A stretch of 64,000 nt of DNA from Pseudomonas sp. ISL-84. Its GTDB lineage: Bacteria > Bacillota > Bacilli > Bacillales > Cytobacillaceae. Position numbers and translations under genes: made by a program. Of this stretch, positions 19,094 through 28,865 are shown piece by piece; positions within the stretch are counted from its first letter, which is position 1; every line of letters begins with the position of its first letter. The stretch spans positions 49,843 to 113,842 of the forward strand of contig JAGGRA010000023.1 of the NCBI GenBank assembly GCA_018613035.1, in the 5' to 3' direction. Below the pieces are notes generated by a model. That model did no database searches. It was not told the DNA's origin and worked only from the letters and a program-made list of their open reading frames with translations.

Positions 19094-19285
19094 ATGCTAA
19101 AATGTCCTAATTGCCTAAGTAAGGATATCGGCAAAATCGGTATCAACCAATTCTATTGCTGGAATTGCTTTATTGAACTTTCCTTGTCAAAAGGAGTCAT
19201 CAATACCCATCAGGTTGAGGAAGACGGAACACTTAGCTCCCTTGATGATTTGTTTGAAGAAGATGAGCGCCGATATCTTTCGTGA
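19094..19285 (+). CDS. Small zinc-ribbon-like protein
   Basis: 63 residues. CPNCLSKDIGKIGINQFYCW and then CF give two CxxC knuckles (C4-C7 and C22-C25), a compact zinc ribbon, followed by an acidic tail (DDLFEEDERR). AGGTG precedes ATG 19094, 16 bases after yrrD. It is likely cotranscribed with yrrD and the following small gene. Function unknown. Confidence 0.72.
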   Translation: MLKCPNCLSKDIGKIGINQFYCWNCFIELSLSKGVINTHQVEEDGTLSSLDDLFEEDERRYLS

Positions 19286-19309
19286 ATTTTGACGAAAGCG
19301 GTGAGACGA

Positions 19310-19444
19310 TTGAACAGAATGTTAACCTCTGCAATGTTAATAGGTGCAGGCATGGCTGCTTATAATTTAGCTCAAAAAAATAACCTGATGTCAGGGCGCC
19401 AGATGAAACGTATGCAAAAAAGAATAACGAAAGCCTTATTCTAA
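19310..19444 (+). CDS. yrzQ: YrzQ family small protein (DUF3918)
   Basis: 44 residues from TTG 19310 with GGTGAGA ahead: MNRMLTSAMLIGAGMAAYNL, then a lysine/arginine-rich tail QMKRMQKRITKALF. One short hydrophobic helix followed by a basic amphipathic helix is the pattern of the YrzQ family, which in B. subtilis lies near yrrI. It is probably a membrane-associated peptide. Function unknown. Confidence 0.65.
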   Translation: MNRMLTSAMLIGAGMAAYNLAQKNNLMSGRQMKRMQKRITKALF

Positions 19445-19460
19445 AATGAATTTAAATGTA

Positions 19461-19490
19461 GGCTGGTCCTCGAACGGGGGCCAGCCTTTT
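19461..19490 (+). terminator. Terminator after yrzQ
   Basis: GGCTGGTCC (19461-19469) pairs with GGGCCAGCC (19478-19486) with one wobble pair and is followed by TTTT. The 250 bases from here to the next gene show no other clear signal. Confidence 0.7.
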
Positions 19491-19743
19491 AGGTCGTGCA
19501 CATTCCTCTCCATTTTTAACTGTAGAGTCTGCCTGGGTACACTCAAATTTAACAGGTCCCAAAGTAGGCATCTGCAGAGGAAATAAACATGCATTTTTAA
19601 AATAGTCTTAACTTCTGCTCCAAACAACTCGACGCTAGATCAAGATTTAGCTTTTGCATAGCAATAGTTTTATAAAGACTTGAATGGTCCTCATGCATAA
19701 ATCTGCAAGAAGCTCTCACAATAAAAACAAGGAGGCGGACCTA

Positions 19744-20826
19744 TTGGATATTCGATTGAAATGGTTTTACAGGCTTGGATTTCTGCTTCTCTTGCTTATC
19801 ATAATATTTGTTTTTTTTAAGCTTCAGACTTTATGGCAGCCTGTTCTGAACATCCTTTTGTCTATTATTATCCCTTTTATCATAGCAGCTTTTATTACAT
19901 ATCTCCTGCATCCTGTAGTGGAGAAACTTCATGAGACGGGACTCCATAGAGGAATAGCCGTTTTTATTATTTACTTTTTATTTTTTGGAGGTGCCGGTTT
20001 TTCTTTATATAAAGGAATACCAGCTATTATCCATCAATTAAGGGATCTTGCAGAAAATGCTCCCCAGTTTGCGAACCAGTACCGGGGATGGATCGGTGTC
20101 ATACAGCAAAAAACCTCCACTTGGCCGGATGGGCTTCAATCCAGGATTGATGATGGGATTGTTGCAGTGGAGGGGGCATTGGATAGACTGCTTTCAAGGG
20201 TTATCAATTCTTTGGTTAATATATTGAATTATGCCGTAATAATTGCAGTAATTCCCTTCATCTCTTTTTACCTGCTGAAGGATTTTACGATTATGAAGAA
20301 GGCAGTCTGGTATTTGACGCCCAGGAAATGGAGAAAGGAAGGTGTATTATTCTTGAGGGATATTGATAAATCCCTTGGAAGTTATATCAGAGGGCAGCTT
20401 TTGGTATGCGCAGCGATTGGAACCATTTCTTCCCTGCTTTTTTGGGTTTTTGGCATGCGTTATCCTCTCCTGCTCGGCTTGATTATTGGGGTAACCAACG
20501 TTATCCCATATTTTGGGCCGATCATTGGAGCTGTACCAGCTGTCATCATCGCTTCAACCCTATCAGTAAAAATGATTGTCATTACCGTGGGAATTATAAT
20601 TGTCCTGCAATTTCTTGAAGGGAATATCCTATCTCCATTAATTGTGGGCAAGAGCCTTCATATGCATCCGCTTTTAATTATGCTCGCTTTGCTGGCGGGG
20701 GGAGAGGCAGGAGGAATATTAGGGTTAATTATTGCCGTCCCGATTTTGGCTGTCTTGAAAGTGAGCCTCATACATGCGAGAAAACATTTTTCCAAGAGGC
20801 CGGAACCAAAATTCACAGGATCATAA
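19744..20826 (+). CDS. AI-2E family transporter (YrrI-like permease)
   Basis: 360-residue polytopic membrane protein of the PerM/AI-2E family with about eight transmembrane segments, a central soluble loop (about 100-165), and the family motifs YLLHPVVEKL, FYLLKDF and GVTNVIPYFGPIIGAVPAV (about 255-273), plus EGNILSPLIVGKSLHMHPL. TTG 19744 is the start because AAGGAGGCGGA lies eight bases ahead; ATG 19684 has none. Related proteins export autoinducer-2 or sodium, but the substrate here is unknown. Confidence 0.85.
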   Translation: MDIRLKWFYRLGFLLLLLIIIFVFFKLQTLWQPVLNILLSIIIPFIIAAFITYLLHPVVEKLHETGLHRGIAVFIIYFLFFGGAGFSLYKGIPAIIHQLRDLAENAPQFANQYRGWIGVIQQKTSTWPDGLQSRIDDGIVAVEGALDRLLSRVINSLVNILNYAVIIAVIPFISFYLLKDFTIMKKAVWYLTPRKWRKEGVLFLRDIDKSLGSYIRGQLLVCAAIGTISSLLFWVFGMRYPLLLGLIIGVTNVIPYFGPIIGAVPAVIIASTLSVKMIVITVGIIIVLQFLEGNILSPLIVGKSLHMHPLLIMLALLAGGEAGGILGLIIAVPILAVLKVSLIHARKHFSKRPEPKFTGS

Positions 20827-20834
20827 CGGCTGTA

Positions 20835-20864
20835 TTGACAATGTTCCTGAAAAGTCGCTATAAT
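20835..20864 (+). promoter_or_regulatory. Sigma-A promoter of the alaS leader
   Basis: TTGACA (20835-20840), 18-base spacer, TATAAT (20859-20864). Confidence 0.75.
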
Positions 20865-20894
20865 GCGTCTATAAAGTTATTTTATTATTGAAAA

Positions 20895-21178
20895 CGTGAA
20901 GACGGAATGAGTATGTTATAGACCATCTGCGTGGATGTGATTATTCTTTGCATTCATATAAGAGAGGGAGTTCCCAGGCTGAGAGAATTCCCAGATGAAG
21001 GATAACAGAAAGCTAATCCTGAGTGCAGTTAATACCTGCCGTTTATCCGCGTTAAGGATCTGAGAGATGGAATAACAAGTACAGAGCCAGCAAGGCACCT
21101 ATGCTTTTTTCCATAATCAGGGTGGTACCGCGAGCAAGCTCTCGTCCCTGTCCAGGGATTAGGGCTTTTTTTGTTGCC
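20895..21178 (+). promoter_or_regulatory. T-box riboswitch controlling alaS
   Basis: The T-box sequence CAGGGTGGTACCGCG occupies 21118-21132. Stem I contains GTTAT (about 20915) pairing with ATAAC (21003-21007), which leaves a loop with GAAAGCTAA. GCT at 21013-21015 is an alanine codon and the likely specifier. The terminator (CCCTG/CAGGG core, then T run) spans about 21138-21173. Low charged tRNA-Ala is expected to prevent termination and induce alaS. Confidence 0.9.
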
Positions 21179-21231
21179 TTTTTTCAAGGCAGGTGCAAAA
21201 ACGAATACATAATTTTAGGAGGATGGATAAT

Positions 21232-23865
21232 ATGAAACAATTATCAGGTGCAGAAATACGCCGAATGTTCTTAGACTTTTTTAAGGAGAAAGGCCATGCT
21301 GTTGAACCCAGCGCATCACTTGTTCCGCATGACGACCCTTCCCTGCTATGGATTAATAGTGGAGTAGCTACTCTAAAAAAGTATTTTGATGGGCGTGTTA
21401 TACCTGAAAATCCACGGATTACGAATGCACAGAAGTCAATCCGTACAAACGATATTGAGAATGTCGGCAAAACAGCAAGACACCACACCTTCTTTGAAAT
21501 GCTAGGAAATTTCTCAATTGGCGACTATTTTAAAGAGGAAGCAATCATTTGGGCTTGGGAATTTCTTACAGATAAAAATTGGATTGGATTTGATGAAGAA
21601 AAACTTTCTGTTACGATTCATCCGGAAGATGATGAAGCTTTTAAAATCTGGCAGGAGAAAGTTGGAGTGCCTGAAGAGAGAATAATCCGCCTGGAAGGAA
21701 ACTTTTGGGACATCGGGGAAGGTCCAAGCGGTCCGAATACAGAAATTTTCTATGATCGCGGACCTGAATACGGAGATGACGCAGAGGATCCTGAGTTATA
21801 TCCTGGAGGAGAAAATGAACGCTATTTAGAAGTCTGGAACCTTGTATTTTCTGAATTTAACCATAATCCTGATGGTACCTATACGCCTCTTCCAAAGAAG
21901 AATATTGATACTGGAATGGGACTTGAACGAATGGCATCGGTTGTTCAAAATGTTCCAACCAACTTTGACACAGATCTGTTTATGCCAATCATCCGCGGAA
22001 CAGAGGGGATCTCCGGCATAAAGTATGGTGCAGCAAAAGAAACGGATGTTGCTTTTAAAGTAATTGCTGACCATATTCGTACGGTAGCCTTTGCAGTAGG
22101 AGACGGTGCACTGCCTTCAAACGAAGGGCGCGGTTATGTATTGAGGAGATTGCTTCGCCGAGCAGTACGTTATGCAAAACAAATAAATATTAATGAACCA
22201 TTCATGTTTGAGCTCGTTCCCGTAGTAGGAGAAATCATGCAGGACTACTACCCGGAAGTAAAAGAAAAAACAGAGTTTATTCAGAAGGTAATCAAGAATG
22301 AAGAAGAACGTTTCCACGAAACCCTGCATGAAGGTTTGTCTATACTTTCAGCTGTTATAAAGAAAGAGAAGGAAAAAGGAAACCGCACGATTCATGGTGA
22401 AGATGTTTTCCGCCTTTATGATACTTACGGATTCCCGGTCGAATTGACAGAGGAGTATGCAGAGGAAGAAGGCATGAAGGTTGACCATGAAGGCTTTGAA
22501 AAGGAAATGGAAAGGCAGCGTGAACGTGCACGTTCAGCACGTCAGGACGTAGATTCCATGCAAGTTCAAGGCGGCGTTTTAGGGGAATTGAAAACAGAAA
22601 GTGAATTTGTAGGGTACGATAAGCTCCAAACAGAAGCTATAGTGGCTGCAATTGTTAAAGATGGCCAATTGATTAAAGAAGCACCGGCAGGGGAAGAAGT
22701 TCAGCTGATCCTTGACGCAACGCCATTTTACGCAGAGAGCGGCGGCCAGATTGCCGACCAGGGAACTCTTGAAGCACAAGGTCTAAAAGTTGCCATTAAG
22801 GATGTTCAAAAAGCTCCAAACGGGCAAAACCTTCATAGAGCAGTTGTGGAAGAAGGTACAATCAAAACCAATGCATCCGTATTTGCTTCTGTAAATGAGC
22901 AAAACCGTTCAAAAGTAATTAAGAACCATACAGCTACCCATTTACTTCATCAGGCTTTAAAGGATGTATTAGGCAGCCATGTAAACCAAGCAGGTTCATT
23001 AGTTGGTCCTGAGCGTCTGCGCTTTGATTTCTCTCATTTTGGGCAAATTACGGCAGAAGAACTTGAAAAAATTGAGGCAATTGTTAATGAGCAAATCTGG
23101 CAAAGCCTAGATGTAGATATAAATTACAAAGAGATTGAAGAAGCAAAGGCAATGGGAGCAATGGCTCTATTCGGTGAGAAGTATGGAAAAATTGTTCGTG
23201 TTGTACAGGTGGGAGACTACAGCCTGGAGCTATGCGGCGGATGCCATGTTCCTAATACAGCGTCAATTGGGTTGTTTAAGATTCAATCAGAAAGCGGTAT
23301 TGGTGCAGGGACACGCAGAATTGAGGCAGTCACAGGTGAAGCTGCATACAAGCTGATGAATGATCAGATCAACATTTTGAAAGATGCTTCCGGCAAACTT
23401 AAAACAAACCCAAAAGACTTGTCTTCTAGAATTGATGTATTACTGGGAGAAATTAAACAGCTTCAGCGCGAGAACGAATCATTAGCAGCAAAATTGGGTA
23501 ATATTGAAGCAGGAAGCCTTGTATCTAAGGCGAGGGAAATCAATGGCGTAACAGTTCTTGCTGAAAAGGTGCAGGCAGCGGATATGAATAACCTCCGTAA
23601 TATGGCTGATGACTTAAAACAAAAACTTGGATCAGCTGTAGTTGTATTGGGTGCCGTCAACGAGGGCAAAGTGAATATCATTGCAGGAGTGACAGAGGAT
23701 CTGATTAAGAAAGGTTTCCATGCCGGCAAAGCGGTTAAAGAAGTGGCTTCCCGATGCGGCGGAGGCGGCGGAGGCCGTCCTGATATGGCTCAAGCTGGCG
23801 GCAAAGATCCTGAAAAACTTGAAAGTGCACTGCAATTTGTAGAAGAATGGGTTAAATCCGTTTGA
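21232..23865 (+). CDS. alaS: Alanine--tRNA ligase
   Basis: 877-residue class IIc synthetase with all domains. The catalytic N terminus has [20 protein letters not shown] and [20 protein letters not shown]. The editing domain has HTATHLLH (about 565) with the second zinc-site motif CGGCH (about 668). The C-Ala domain ends in a glycine-rich [21 protein letters not shown] 21232 follows AGGAGG; an in-frame GTG at 21193 is inside the T-box tail. Its expression is set by the preceding T-box. Confidence 0.98.
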   Translation: MKQLSGAEIRRMFLDFFKEKGHAVEPSASLVPHDDPSLLWINSGVATLKKYFDGRVIPENPRITNAQKSIRTNDIENVGKTARHHTFFEMLGNFSIGDYFKEEAIIWAWEFLTDKNWIGFDEEKLSVTIHPEDDEAFKIWQEKVGVPEERIIRLEGNFWDIGEGPSGPNTEIFYDRGPEYGDDAEDPELYPGGENERYLEVWNLVFSEFNHNPDGTYTPLPKKNIDTGMGLERMASVVQNVPTNFDTDLFMPIIRGTEGISGIKYGAAKETDVAFKVIADHIRTVAFAVGDGALPSNEGRGYVLRRLLRRAVRYAKQININEPFMFELVPVVGEIMQDYYPEVKEKTEFIQKVIKNEEERFHETLHEGLSILSAVIKKEKEKGNRTIHGEDVFRLYDTYGFPVELTEEYAEEEGMKVDHEGFEKEMERQRERARSARQDVDSMQVQGGVLGELKTESEFVGYDKLQTEAIVAAIVKDGQLIKEAPAGEEVQLILDATPFYAESGGQIADQGTLEAQGLKVAIKDVQKAPNGQNLHRAVVEEGTIKTNASVFASVNEQNRSKVIKNHTATHLLHQALKDVLGSHVNQAGSLVGPERLRFDFSHFGQITAEELEKIEAIVNEQIWQSLDVDINYKEIEEAKAMGAMALFGEKYGKIVRVVQVGDYSLELCGGCHVPNTASIGLFKIQSESGIGAGTRRIEAVTGEAAYKLMNDQINILKDASGKLKTNPKDLSSRIDVLLGEIKQLQRENESLAAKLGNIEAGSLVSKAREINGVTVLAEKVQAADMNNLRNMADDLKQKLGSAVVVLGAVNEGKVNIIAGVTEDLIKKGFHAGKAVKEVASRCGGGGGGRPDMAQAGGKDPEKLESALQFVEEWVKSV

Positions 23866-24135
23866 TATCCCGTAAAAGTAGTGTAAAATGTAGGTAACCA
23901 TGAGAGATTGTTCAAAATCAGGAAGAGGCCAGCTTGTTCTACACCATGTTTTCCTGTCAGGAACAAAATCATTTAATGATCGCTCTGTATTTTCAAACGG
24001 CTTCCACAGGCCAAACCGTTATGAAGGCATGGATCAAAAAGCTGACAAGCTGACCGGAATATTGAAGTCAGGAACAACTGAAATAAATCCGGTGGAGGCT
24101 CCTAACCCTTCATACAGAAAAGCGAGGTGTAAGAA

Positions 24136-24402
24136 GTGAGCTCATTTGATAAAACAATGAGGTTCAATTTTCCTGAAGAACCAATCGAACAAGATGTGAA
24201 TGAAGTCCTTTTTCAGGTTTATGGCGCGCTTCAGGAAAAGGGGTATAACCCGATTAACCAGATTGTCGGTTACCTGTTGTCCGGGGATCCAGCCTACATT
24301 CCCCGCCATAAGGATGCACGCAATATTATCCGCAAACTTGAAAGAGACGAGATCATCGAAGAATTGGTTAAATCATACTTAAAACAGCAGCGTGAGGGAT
24401 AA
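24136..24402 (+). CDS. IreB family regulatory phosphoprotein (YrzL)
   Basis: 88 residues starting at GTG 24136 behind [22 protein letters not shown], then [20 protein letters not shown] and the invariant [20 protein letters not shown] (about 39-58). Enterococcal IreB is a substrate of the PASTA kinase IreK and a negative regulator of cephalosporin resistance. The N-terminal threonine (T7) matches the phosphorylated region. It is followed two bases later by ruvX in the conserved alaS-ireB-ruvX-yrzB group. The 270 bases before it hold no convincing gene. Confidence 0.92.
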   Translation: MSSFDKTMRFNFPEEPIEQDVNEVLFQVYGALQEKGYNPINQIVGYLLSGDPAYIPRHKDARNIIRKLERDEIIEELVKSYLKQQREG

Positions 24403-24404
24403 AC

Positions 24405-24821
24405 ATGCGGACTATGGGATTGGATGTCGGCTCTAAAACAGTCGGTGTCGCACTAAGTGATGCGCTGGGATGGACAGCGCAAGGCTTGGAAACCATCAAA
24501 ATCAACGAAGAAGAAAAAAAGTTTGGTTTTGAAAGAATTGGTGAAATAATAAAAGAGCATGAAGTCAGTAAAATTGTCGTCGGCTTGCCTAAAAACATGA
24601 ATGGAACCATTGGTCCGCGCGGAGAGGCAAGCAAGTTCTATGCTTCAGAGCTGGAAAAGCTATTCGGCCTGCCTGTTGTGCTATGGGACGAGCGTTTATC
24701 CACAATGGCAGCTGAAAGAGTTTTGCTTGAAGCTGACGTCAGCCGCAAAAAAAGGAAAAAGGTCATTGATAAAATGGCAGCCGTCATGATTTTACAAGGC
24801 TTTTTAAATAGCCAAATTTAA
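24405..24821 (+). CDS. ruvX: Holliday junction resolvase-like RuvX (YqgF)
   Basis: 138-residue RNase H-fold protein: [15 protein letters not shown] (first catalytic Asp about 6), [18 protein letters not shown], and [11 protein letters not shown] with the C-terminal Asp in [20 protein letters not shown]. The YqgF/RuvX family resolves branched DNA and also processes pre-16S rRNA in E. coli. ATG 24405 is two bases after the ireB stop, so the genes are coupled. Confidence 0.92.
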   Translation: MRTMGLDVGSKTVGVALSDALGWTAQGLETIKINEEEKKFGFERIGEIIKEHEVSKIVVGLPKNMNGTIGPRGEASKFYASELEKLFGLPVVLWDERLSTMAAERVLLEADVSRKKRKKVIDKMAAVMILQGFLNSQI

Positions 24822-24834
24822 TGAGGTGAAAAGA

Positions 24835-25119
24835 ATGAACCACGGAGACAACAATATTACAGTAATTGATGAAGAGGGCAACGAACAGCTGTGTGAAGTA
24901 TTGTTCACGTTTGATTCTGATGAATTCGGAAAATCATACGTTCTTTACTATCCAGTAGGGGCAGATGAAAATGATGATGAAGAAATTGAAATTCATGCAT
25001 CTGCTTTCAGTCCAAGCGAAGACAGCAAGGACGGAGAATTGCAGCCAATCGAAACAGAAGAGGAATGGGACCTGATTGAAGAAATGCTTAACACATTCCT
25101 TGAAGAACAAGAAGACTAA
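24835..25119 (+). CDS. DUF1292 protein (YrzB)
   Basis: 94-residue, very acidic protein ([31 protein letters not shown], and [17 protein letters not shown] at the C terminus). It belongs to the DUF1292/YrzB family found after ruvX across Firmicutes. ATG 24835 has GAGGTG; the GTG at 24826 is part of that site. No biochemical role is established to my knowledge. Confidence 0.85.
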   Translation: MNHGDNNITVIDEEGNEQLCEVLFTFDSDEFGKSYVLYYPVGADENDDEEIEIHASAFSPSEDSKDGELQPIETEEEWDLIEEMLNTFLEEQED

Positions 25120-25126
25120 AAAAACG

Positions 25127-25152
25127 ACCGGCCTGCTGGCCGGTTTTTTTAT
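25127..25152 (+). terminator. Terminator after yrzB
   Basis: ACCGGCC (25127-25133) and GGCCGGT (25138-25144), then seven T. It closes the alaS-linked group. Confidence 0.85.
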
Positions 25153-25257
25153 GCCATAAAATCTGATTGCTGATTTTGGCAGACTGTTGATAGGTACTGA
25201 AGATGAAGACTTCTCTGATGCATTAGCACTTCCTTCATGATGAATTCATTATGTTCA

Positions 25258-25324
25258 TACAATGTTCGCCAAGAGGCACCTTCACCGCCCGCGGTTCGTT
25301 TAGCCTGGAGCGGTAATTAACAAA
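25258..25324 (+). repeat. Fragment of the interspersed hairpin repeat (family R2, right part)
   Basis: CACCTTCACCGCCCGCGG, CCTGGAGCGG and TAATTAAC align with the right half of the complete copies at 41753-41988 and 63761-63981. The left half and ends are missing. The rest of 25153-25587 shows only a TATAAT (25430-25435) that may serve mltG. Confidence 0.6.
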
Positions 25325-25587
25325 CATATATATCAGACCTATTAGTGATCTTCTAACAAAAATTGTGGAAAAAAATGGCGAAATATATGGTTTTTTGTTA
25401 TATCCTGCGACTTCAAAAAGAAAATATAGTATAATAATCCGAGATGTATCGGAAATAAAGAGAACTATTACGCAGTTTTTCTTAGGCCTGTTGGCAAGCA
25501 TGACTGTAAAGATCAAATAAGAGATAAGGATATACCTTGTCTTTTTGTATGATATAGCCAACGTCTATGGAACGGAGGGGATTTGTG

Positions 25588-26721
25588 ATGTCCACAGAAG
25601 AGAAAAAAGGAAAGAAGGAAGTCATCCGCGAGAAAATGATTGAGCGGCAAAGTGAAGCGAAAGTTGTCCGGAAGATTGTTCTGATTGTTGCAATTATATT
25701 ATTTATTTCAGCTATTGCGGTCATCGGGGGAGGTTATTTTTATATTAATTCAGCTTTGAAGCCTGCCGATCCGGAAAGCGACCAGCAAAAGAAAGTGGAG
25801 ATTCCCATCGGATCGTCTGTTACAGGAATCGCAAAAATTCTTGAGGAAAATGGAATCATAAAAGATGCCCGCGTCTTTAAATATTATGTGAAATTCAAAA
25901 ACGAAGCTGGATTCATGGCCGGAGAATATGAATTGAAGCCTTCCATGACCATGCCGGAAATTCTGGATAGCCTAAAAACAGGGAAAGTCATGGAGCAGCT
26001 GGTCTTTAAGATTACCATTCCAGAAGGAAAACAGCTTGAACAGATCTCCGGAATAATTGGCGAAAAAATTAATCAGGAGCCTGAAGCCGTTTTTAAGAAG
26101 CTTAACGATAAGGCTTTTATTGAATCGTTAATGGCTGAGTATCCTGATTTGCTGACAGATGAAATCTTAGCTGAAAATATTAAATATCCACTGGAAGGGT
26201 ATTTATTTCCTGCAACATATCCTTTCTATAAAGAAGATCCGACAATAGAAGAAGTTGTTAAAGTGATGCTGGATAAAACAGAAGCAGTCATCAATGAATA
26301 TCGTGGTGAAATGGAACAGCAGGAATTCACTGCGCACAAATTACTGACAATGGCCTCGTTGATCGAGGAAGAAGCAACAGAAAAAGTTGACCGTGACCAG
26401 ATTGCCAGTGTATTTTATAATCGGATCGATACGGGCATGCCTCTGCAAACAGACCCAACTGTCCTTTATGCCAAAGGAGAACACAAATCAAGGGTTCTAT
26501 ATAAGGACTTAGAAGTTGATTCTCCATACAACACATATAAGTATCCAGGCCTGACACCGGGACCAATTGCAAATGCGGGCGTTTCATCCATTGAAGCAGC
26601 ATTGCTGCCGGCTGAAACAGATTACTTATACTTCCTTGCTACAACTACAGGAGATGTATTATTCTCAAAAACACTTGATGAGCATAATCAAAAGAAATCA
26701 CAGCACATTACTAACAATTAA
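25588..26721 (+). CDS. mltG: Endolytic murein transglycosylase
   Basis: 377-residue MltG/YceG protein. A lysine-rich cytoplasmic tail (1-28) is followed by one membrane helix (about 29-51), a LysM-like region, and the lytic domain with catalytic glutamate in MASLIEEEA (about 258) plus YNTYKYPGLTPGPIANAG and ATTTGDVLFSKTLDEHN. It cleaves nascent glycan strands in the outer leaflet region. ATG 25588 has GGAGGGG at good spacing; an upstream ATG 25567 lacks a site. It is the B. subtilis yrrL equivalent. Confidence 0.92.
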   Translation: MSTEEKKGKKEVIREKMIERQSEAKVVRKIVLIVAIILFISAIAVIGGGYFYINSALKPADPESDQQKKVEIPIGSSVTGIAKILEENGIIKDARVFKYYVKFKNEAGFMAGEYELKPSMTMPEILDSLKTGKVMEQLVFKITIPEGKQLEQISGIIGEKINQEPEAVFKKLNDKAFIESLMAEYPDLLTDEILAENIKYPLEGYLFPATYPFYKEDPTIEEVVKVMLDKTEAVINEYRGEMEQQEFTAHKLLTMASLIEEEATEKVDRDQIASVFYNRIDTGMPLQTDPTVLYAKGEHKSRVLYKDLEVDSPYNTYKYPGLTPGPIANAGVSSIEAALLPAETDYLYFLATTTGDVLFSKTLDEHNQKKSQHITNN

Positions 26722-26729
26722 GATGCCAA

Positions 26730-26764
26730 AAAAGGGGAACGCTGAAATATAGCATTCCCCTTTT
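26730..26764 (+). terminator. Terminator after mltG
   Basis: AAAAGGGGAACGCT (26730-26743) and AGCATTCCCCTTTT (26751-26764) form a 14-bp stem with one mismatch. Confidence 0.8.
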
Positions 26765-26984
26765 AATTATGGTAAAATAGATCAGGTGTTTTAATAAAGC
26801 ATTGCAATAGCGTGAATCACGGACAAGCATGGATAAGGCTAAACGGCCGGAATGCAGCACTGCGCATTTTGACATCCTATCTGTGAACGCTATTTTTTCA
26901 TGTCTAAAATGAAAGAGTTTAAGTCATAAATGTACTCTAGCTGTAAAATAAGCTTTGATAATGCTAAATAATTATTTGCACAGT

Positions 26985-27178
26985 GTTGATTGGAGCGGAA
27001 GGCGTGACACCTCCTCTAATATGCATTCGCATTTTCTTTGTGAGGTGTTTATTCGGTGGAGACTATTCAAAGTCCTGCGGGAGAAGCAAACCCGGTGCGG
27101 TGAGACCCACAGGCGCGAATGCGCCGAGGAGGCCAAGTGCCTGCAGGGTAAATCAAAACCAAGTGTAACAGCCAGCTA
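26985..27178 (+). repeat. Interspersed hairpin repeat R2, copy A (with nested module)
   Basis: It begins GTTGATTGGAGCGGAAGG and contains GCGGTGAGACCCACAGGCGC and GCGCCGAGGAGG, as in the other copies. Between the left arm and TCCTGCGGG sits the extra module (about 27013-27071) with TGCATTCGCATTTTC, shared with copies B and D. The right part is eroded; a trace of the end (GTAACAGCC) lies near 27165. Sequence 26765-26984 shows nothing I can name. Confidence 0.75.
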
Positions 27179-27234
27179 AATGATTTATTAAAGGTGATAA
27201 TAAAATTACGTTTAATCGAGGTGATGCCAGCTTG

Positions 27235-27870
27235 ATGAATGATAAGCTGCATGCATATATAGAGGATATAATACCGGAAAGGCCGGAATTGTTAAGCAAA
27301 ATGGAACACTATGCCAAAAAGCATAGTGTGCCCATTATGGAGCTGGCAGGAATAGAGGCTATGCTTCAGCTTTTACGCATACAAAAGCCGAAGACTATCT
27401 TAGAAGTAGGTACTGCAATTGGCTATTCCGCACTAAGAATGGCTTATGCGCTCCCTGATAGCAACATTGTTACGATTGAGCGGGATGCTGAACGCTATCT
27501 GCTTGCAGAGCAGTATATAAATGAGTCGGGTAAAAATGGACAAATTCTCATTATAAAAGGAGATGCTCTGGAGGTAGAGGAAGACGTTCAGAAACATGGT
27601 TTATATGATGCCATTTTTATTGATGCGGCAAAAGGTCAATATCAGCGCTTTTTTGAAATGTATTCCCGTTATCTTGCTCAGGATGGAATGATTATTACAG
27701 ATAACGTCCTTTTTAAAGGCCTTGTATGTGAGCCGGAAATTGAGAGTAAGCGTATCCGGAATCTTGTAAAAAAGATAGATGGTTTTAACAAATGGTTAAT
27801 GAGTCATCCTGAATACTACACAGTCATACTGCCTGTAGGGGACGGAGTGGCAATTAGTAAAAAGAGGTGA
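27235..27870 (+). CDS. trmR: tRNA 5-hydroxyuridine methyltransferase
   Basis: 211-residue class I SAM O-methyltransferase with glycine motif LEVGTAIGYSALRMA (about 56-70), acidic SAM ligand in IVTIERDAERY, and metal/substrate motif DAIFIDAAKGQYQRFFE. In B. subtilis TrmR (YrrM) converts ho5U34 to mo5U34 in tRNA. The two following genes make the ho5U it methylates, so the locus is a wobble-uridine pathway. TTG 27232 is an equally possible start just behind GAGGTGATG. Confidence 0.92.
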   Translation: MNDKLHAYIEDIIPERPELLSKMEHYAKKHSVPIMELAGIEAMLQLLRIQKPKTILEVGTAIGYSALRMAYALPDSNIVTIERDAERYLLAEQYINESGKNGQILIIKGDALEVEEDVQKHGLYDAIFIDAAKGQYQRFFEMYSRYLAQDGMIITDNVLFKGLVCEPEIESKRIRNLVKKIDGFNKWLMSHPEYYTVILPVGDGVAISKKR

Positions 27871-27875
27871 AAGAA

Positions 27876-28805
27876 ATGAAAAAACCTGAACTGTTAGTGA
27901 CACCAACAAGTGTTGAAGATATTCTTCCATTAGCTTCTGCTGGTGCAGACGCCTTTGTGGTTGGAGAACAGCGATACGGCTTGAGGCTTGCAGGAGATTT
28001 TTCAAAAGAAGATATTAAAAGAGCAGTTGAAATCGCCCATGGTCATGGGAAAAAAGTATATGTGGCCATGAATGCATTATTCCATAATGATAAAGTGCCG
28101 GAGCTTGAGGGATATATCAGCTTTTTAAAAGAGATAAATACTGATGCAATTATCTTTGGAGATCCAGCAGTTTTAATGGCTGCCCGTTCTGCTGCACCTG
28201 ACATGAAGCTTCATTGGAATACTGAAACGACAGCCACAAACTGGTATACATGTAATTACTGGGGAAGAAAAGGTGCTGCACGCGCCGTTCTTGCACGGGA
28301 GATTAATATGGACGCCATTGTTGAAATAAAAGAAAATGCTGAAGTTGAAATTGAAGTGCAGGTTCATGGTATGACAGCGATGTTCCAATCCAAACGTTCC
28401 CTTCTTGGAAATTATTATGAATATCAGGGGAAGGCACTGGAAGTAGAGAACCGTAAACAGGAAAAGAATATGTTTCTTCATGATAAAGAACGTGAAAACA
28501 AATATCCGATTTTCGAGGACGAAAACGGTACTCATATTATGAGCCCAAATGATATCTGCATTATCGATGAACTGCAGGATATGATGGAAGCCGGCATTGA
28601 TTCCTTTAAAATTGATGGGGTATTAAAAAGTTCTGAATATATTATTGAAGCCACTAAATTATATCGAAAAGCAATTGATACTTTTGTCGAAGACCCGGAT
28701 CAATATGATGAAATAAAAGATGATCTATTAGCAGAAATTGAAAAGATTCAGCCGGCTAACCGCCCGCTTGATACAGGGTTCTTCTTCAAAGAAACAGTTT
28801 ATTAA
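27876..28805 (+). CDS. trhP1: tRNA 5-hydroxyuridine synthesis protein TrhP1 (U32 family)
   Basis: 309-residue member of the old peptidase U32 family: ADAFVVGEQRYGLRLAGDFS, VYVAMNALFHNDKVPELEGY and GIDSFKIDGVLKSSEYI. In B. subtilis YrrN works with YrrO to hydroxylate uridine 34 of tRNA, using a prephenate-derived pathway. It lacks the cysteine cluster seen in its neighbour. ATG 27876 follows AGAGGTG and lies five bases after the trmR stop. No protease role is implied. Confidence 0.9.
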   Translation: MKKPELLVTPTSVEDILPLASAGADAFVVGEQRYGLRLAGDFSKEDIKRAVEIAHGHGKKVYVAMNALFHNDKVPELEGYISFLKEINTDAIIFGDPAVLMAARSAAPDMKLHWNTETTATNWYTCNYWGRKGAARAVLAREINMDAIVEIKENAEVEIEVQVHGMTAMFQSKRSLLGNYYEYQGKALEVENRKQEKNMFLHDKERENKYPIFEDENGTHIMSPNDICIIDELQDMMEAGIDSFKIDGVLKSSEYIIEATKLYRKAIDTFVEDPDQYDEIKDDLLAEIEKIQPANRPLDTGFFFKETVY

Positions 28806-28865
28806 TCTGCTGGCTGGATAGCTATAGTGATTTATATAAAACAATAAGAAAGAGGAGGCAGCTTT

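Noticed and set aside
23900..24139. 79-codon frame between alaS and ireB
   Set aside because: No good ribosome binding site, low-complexity composition and no family features. It ends inside the ireB start region.
26955..27252. Open frames on both strands upstream of trmR
   Set aside because: They lie across R2 copy A and have no ribosome binding site.
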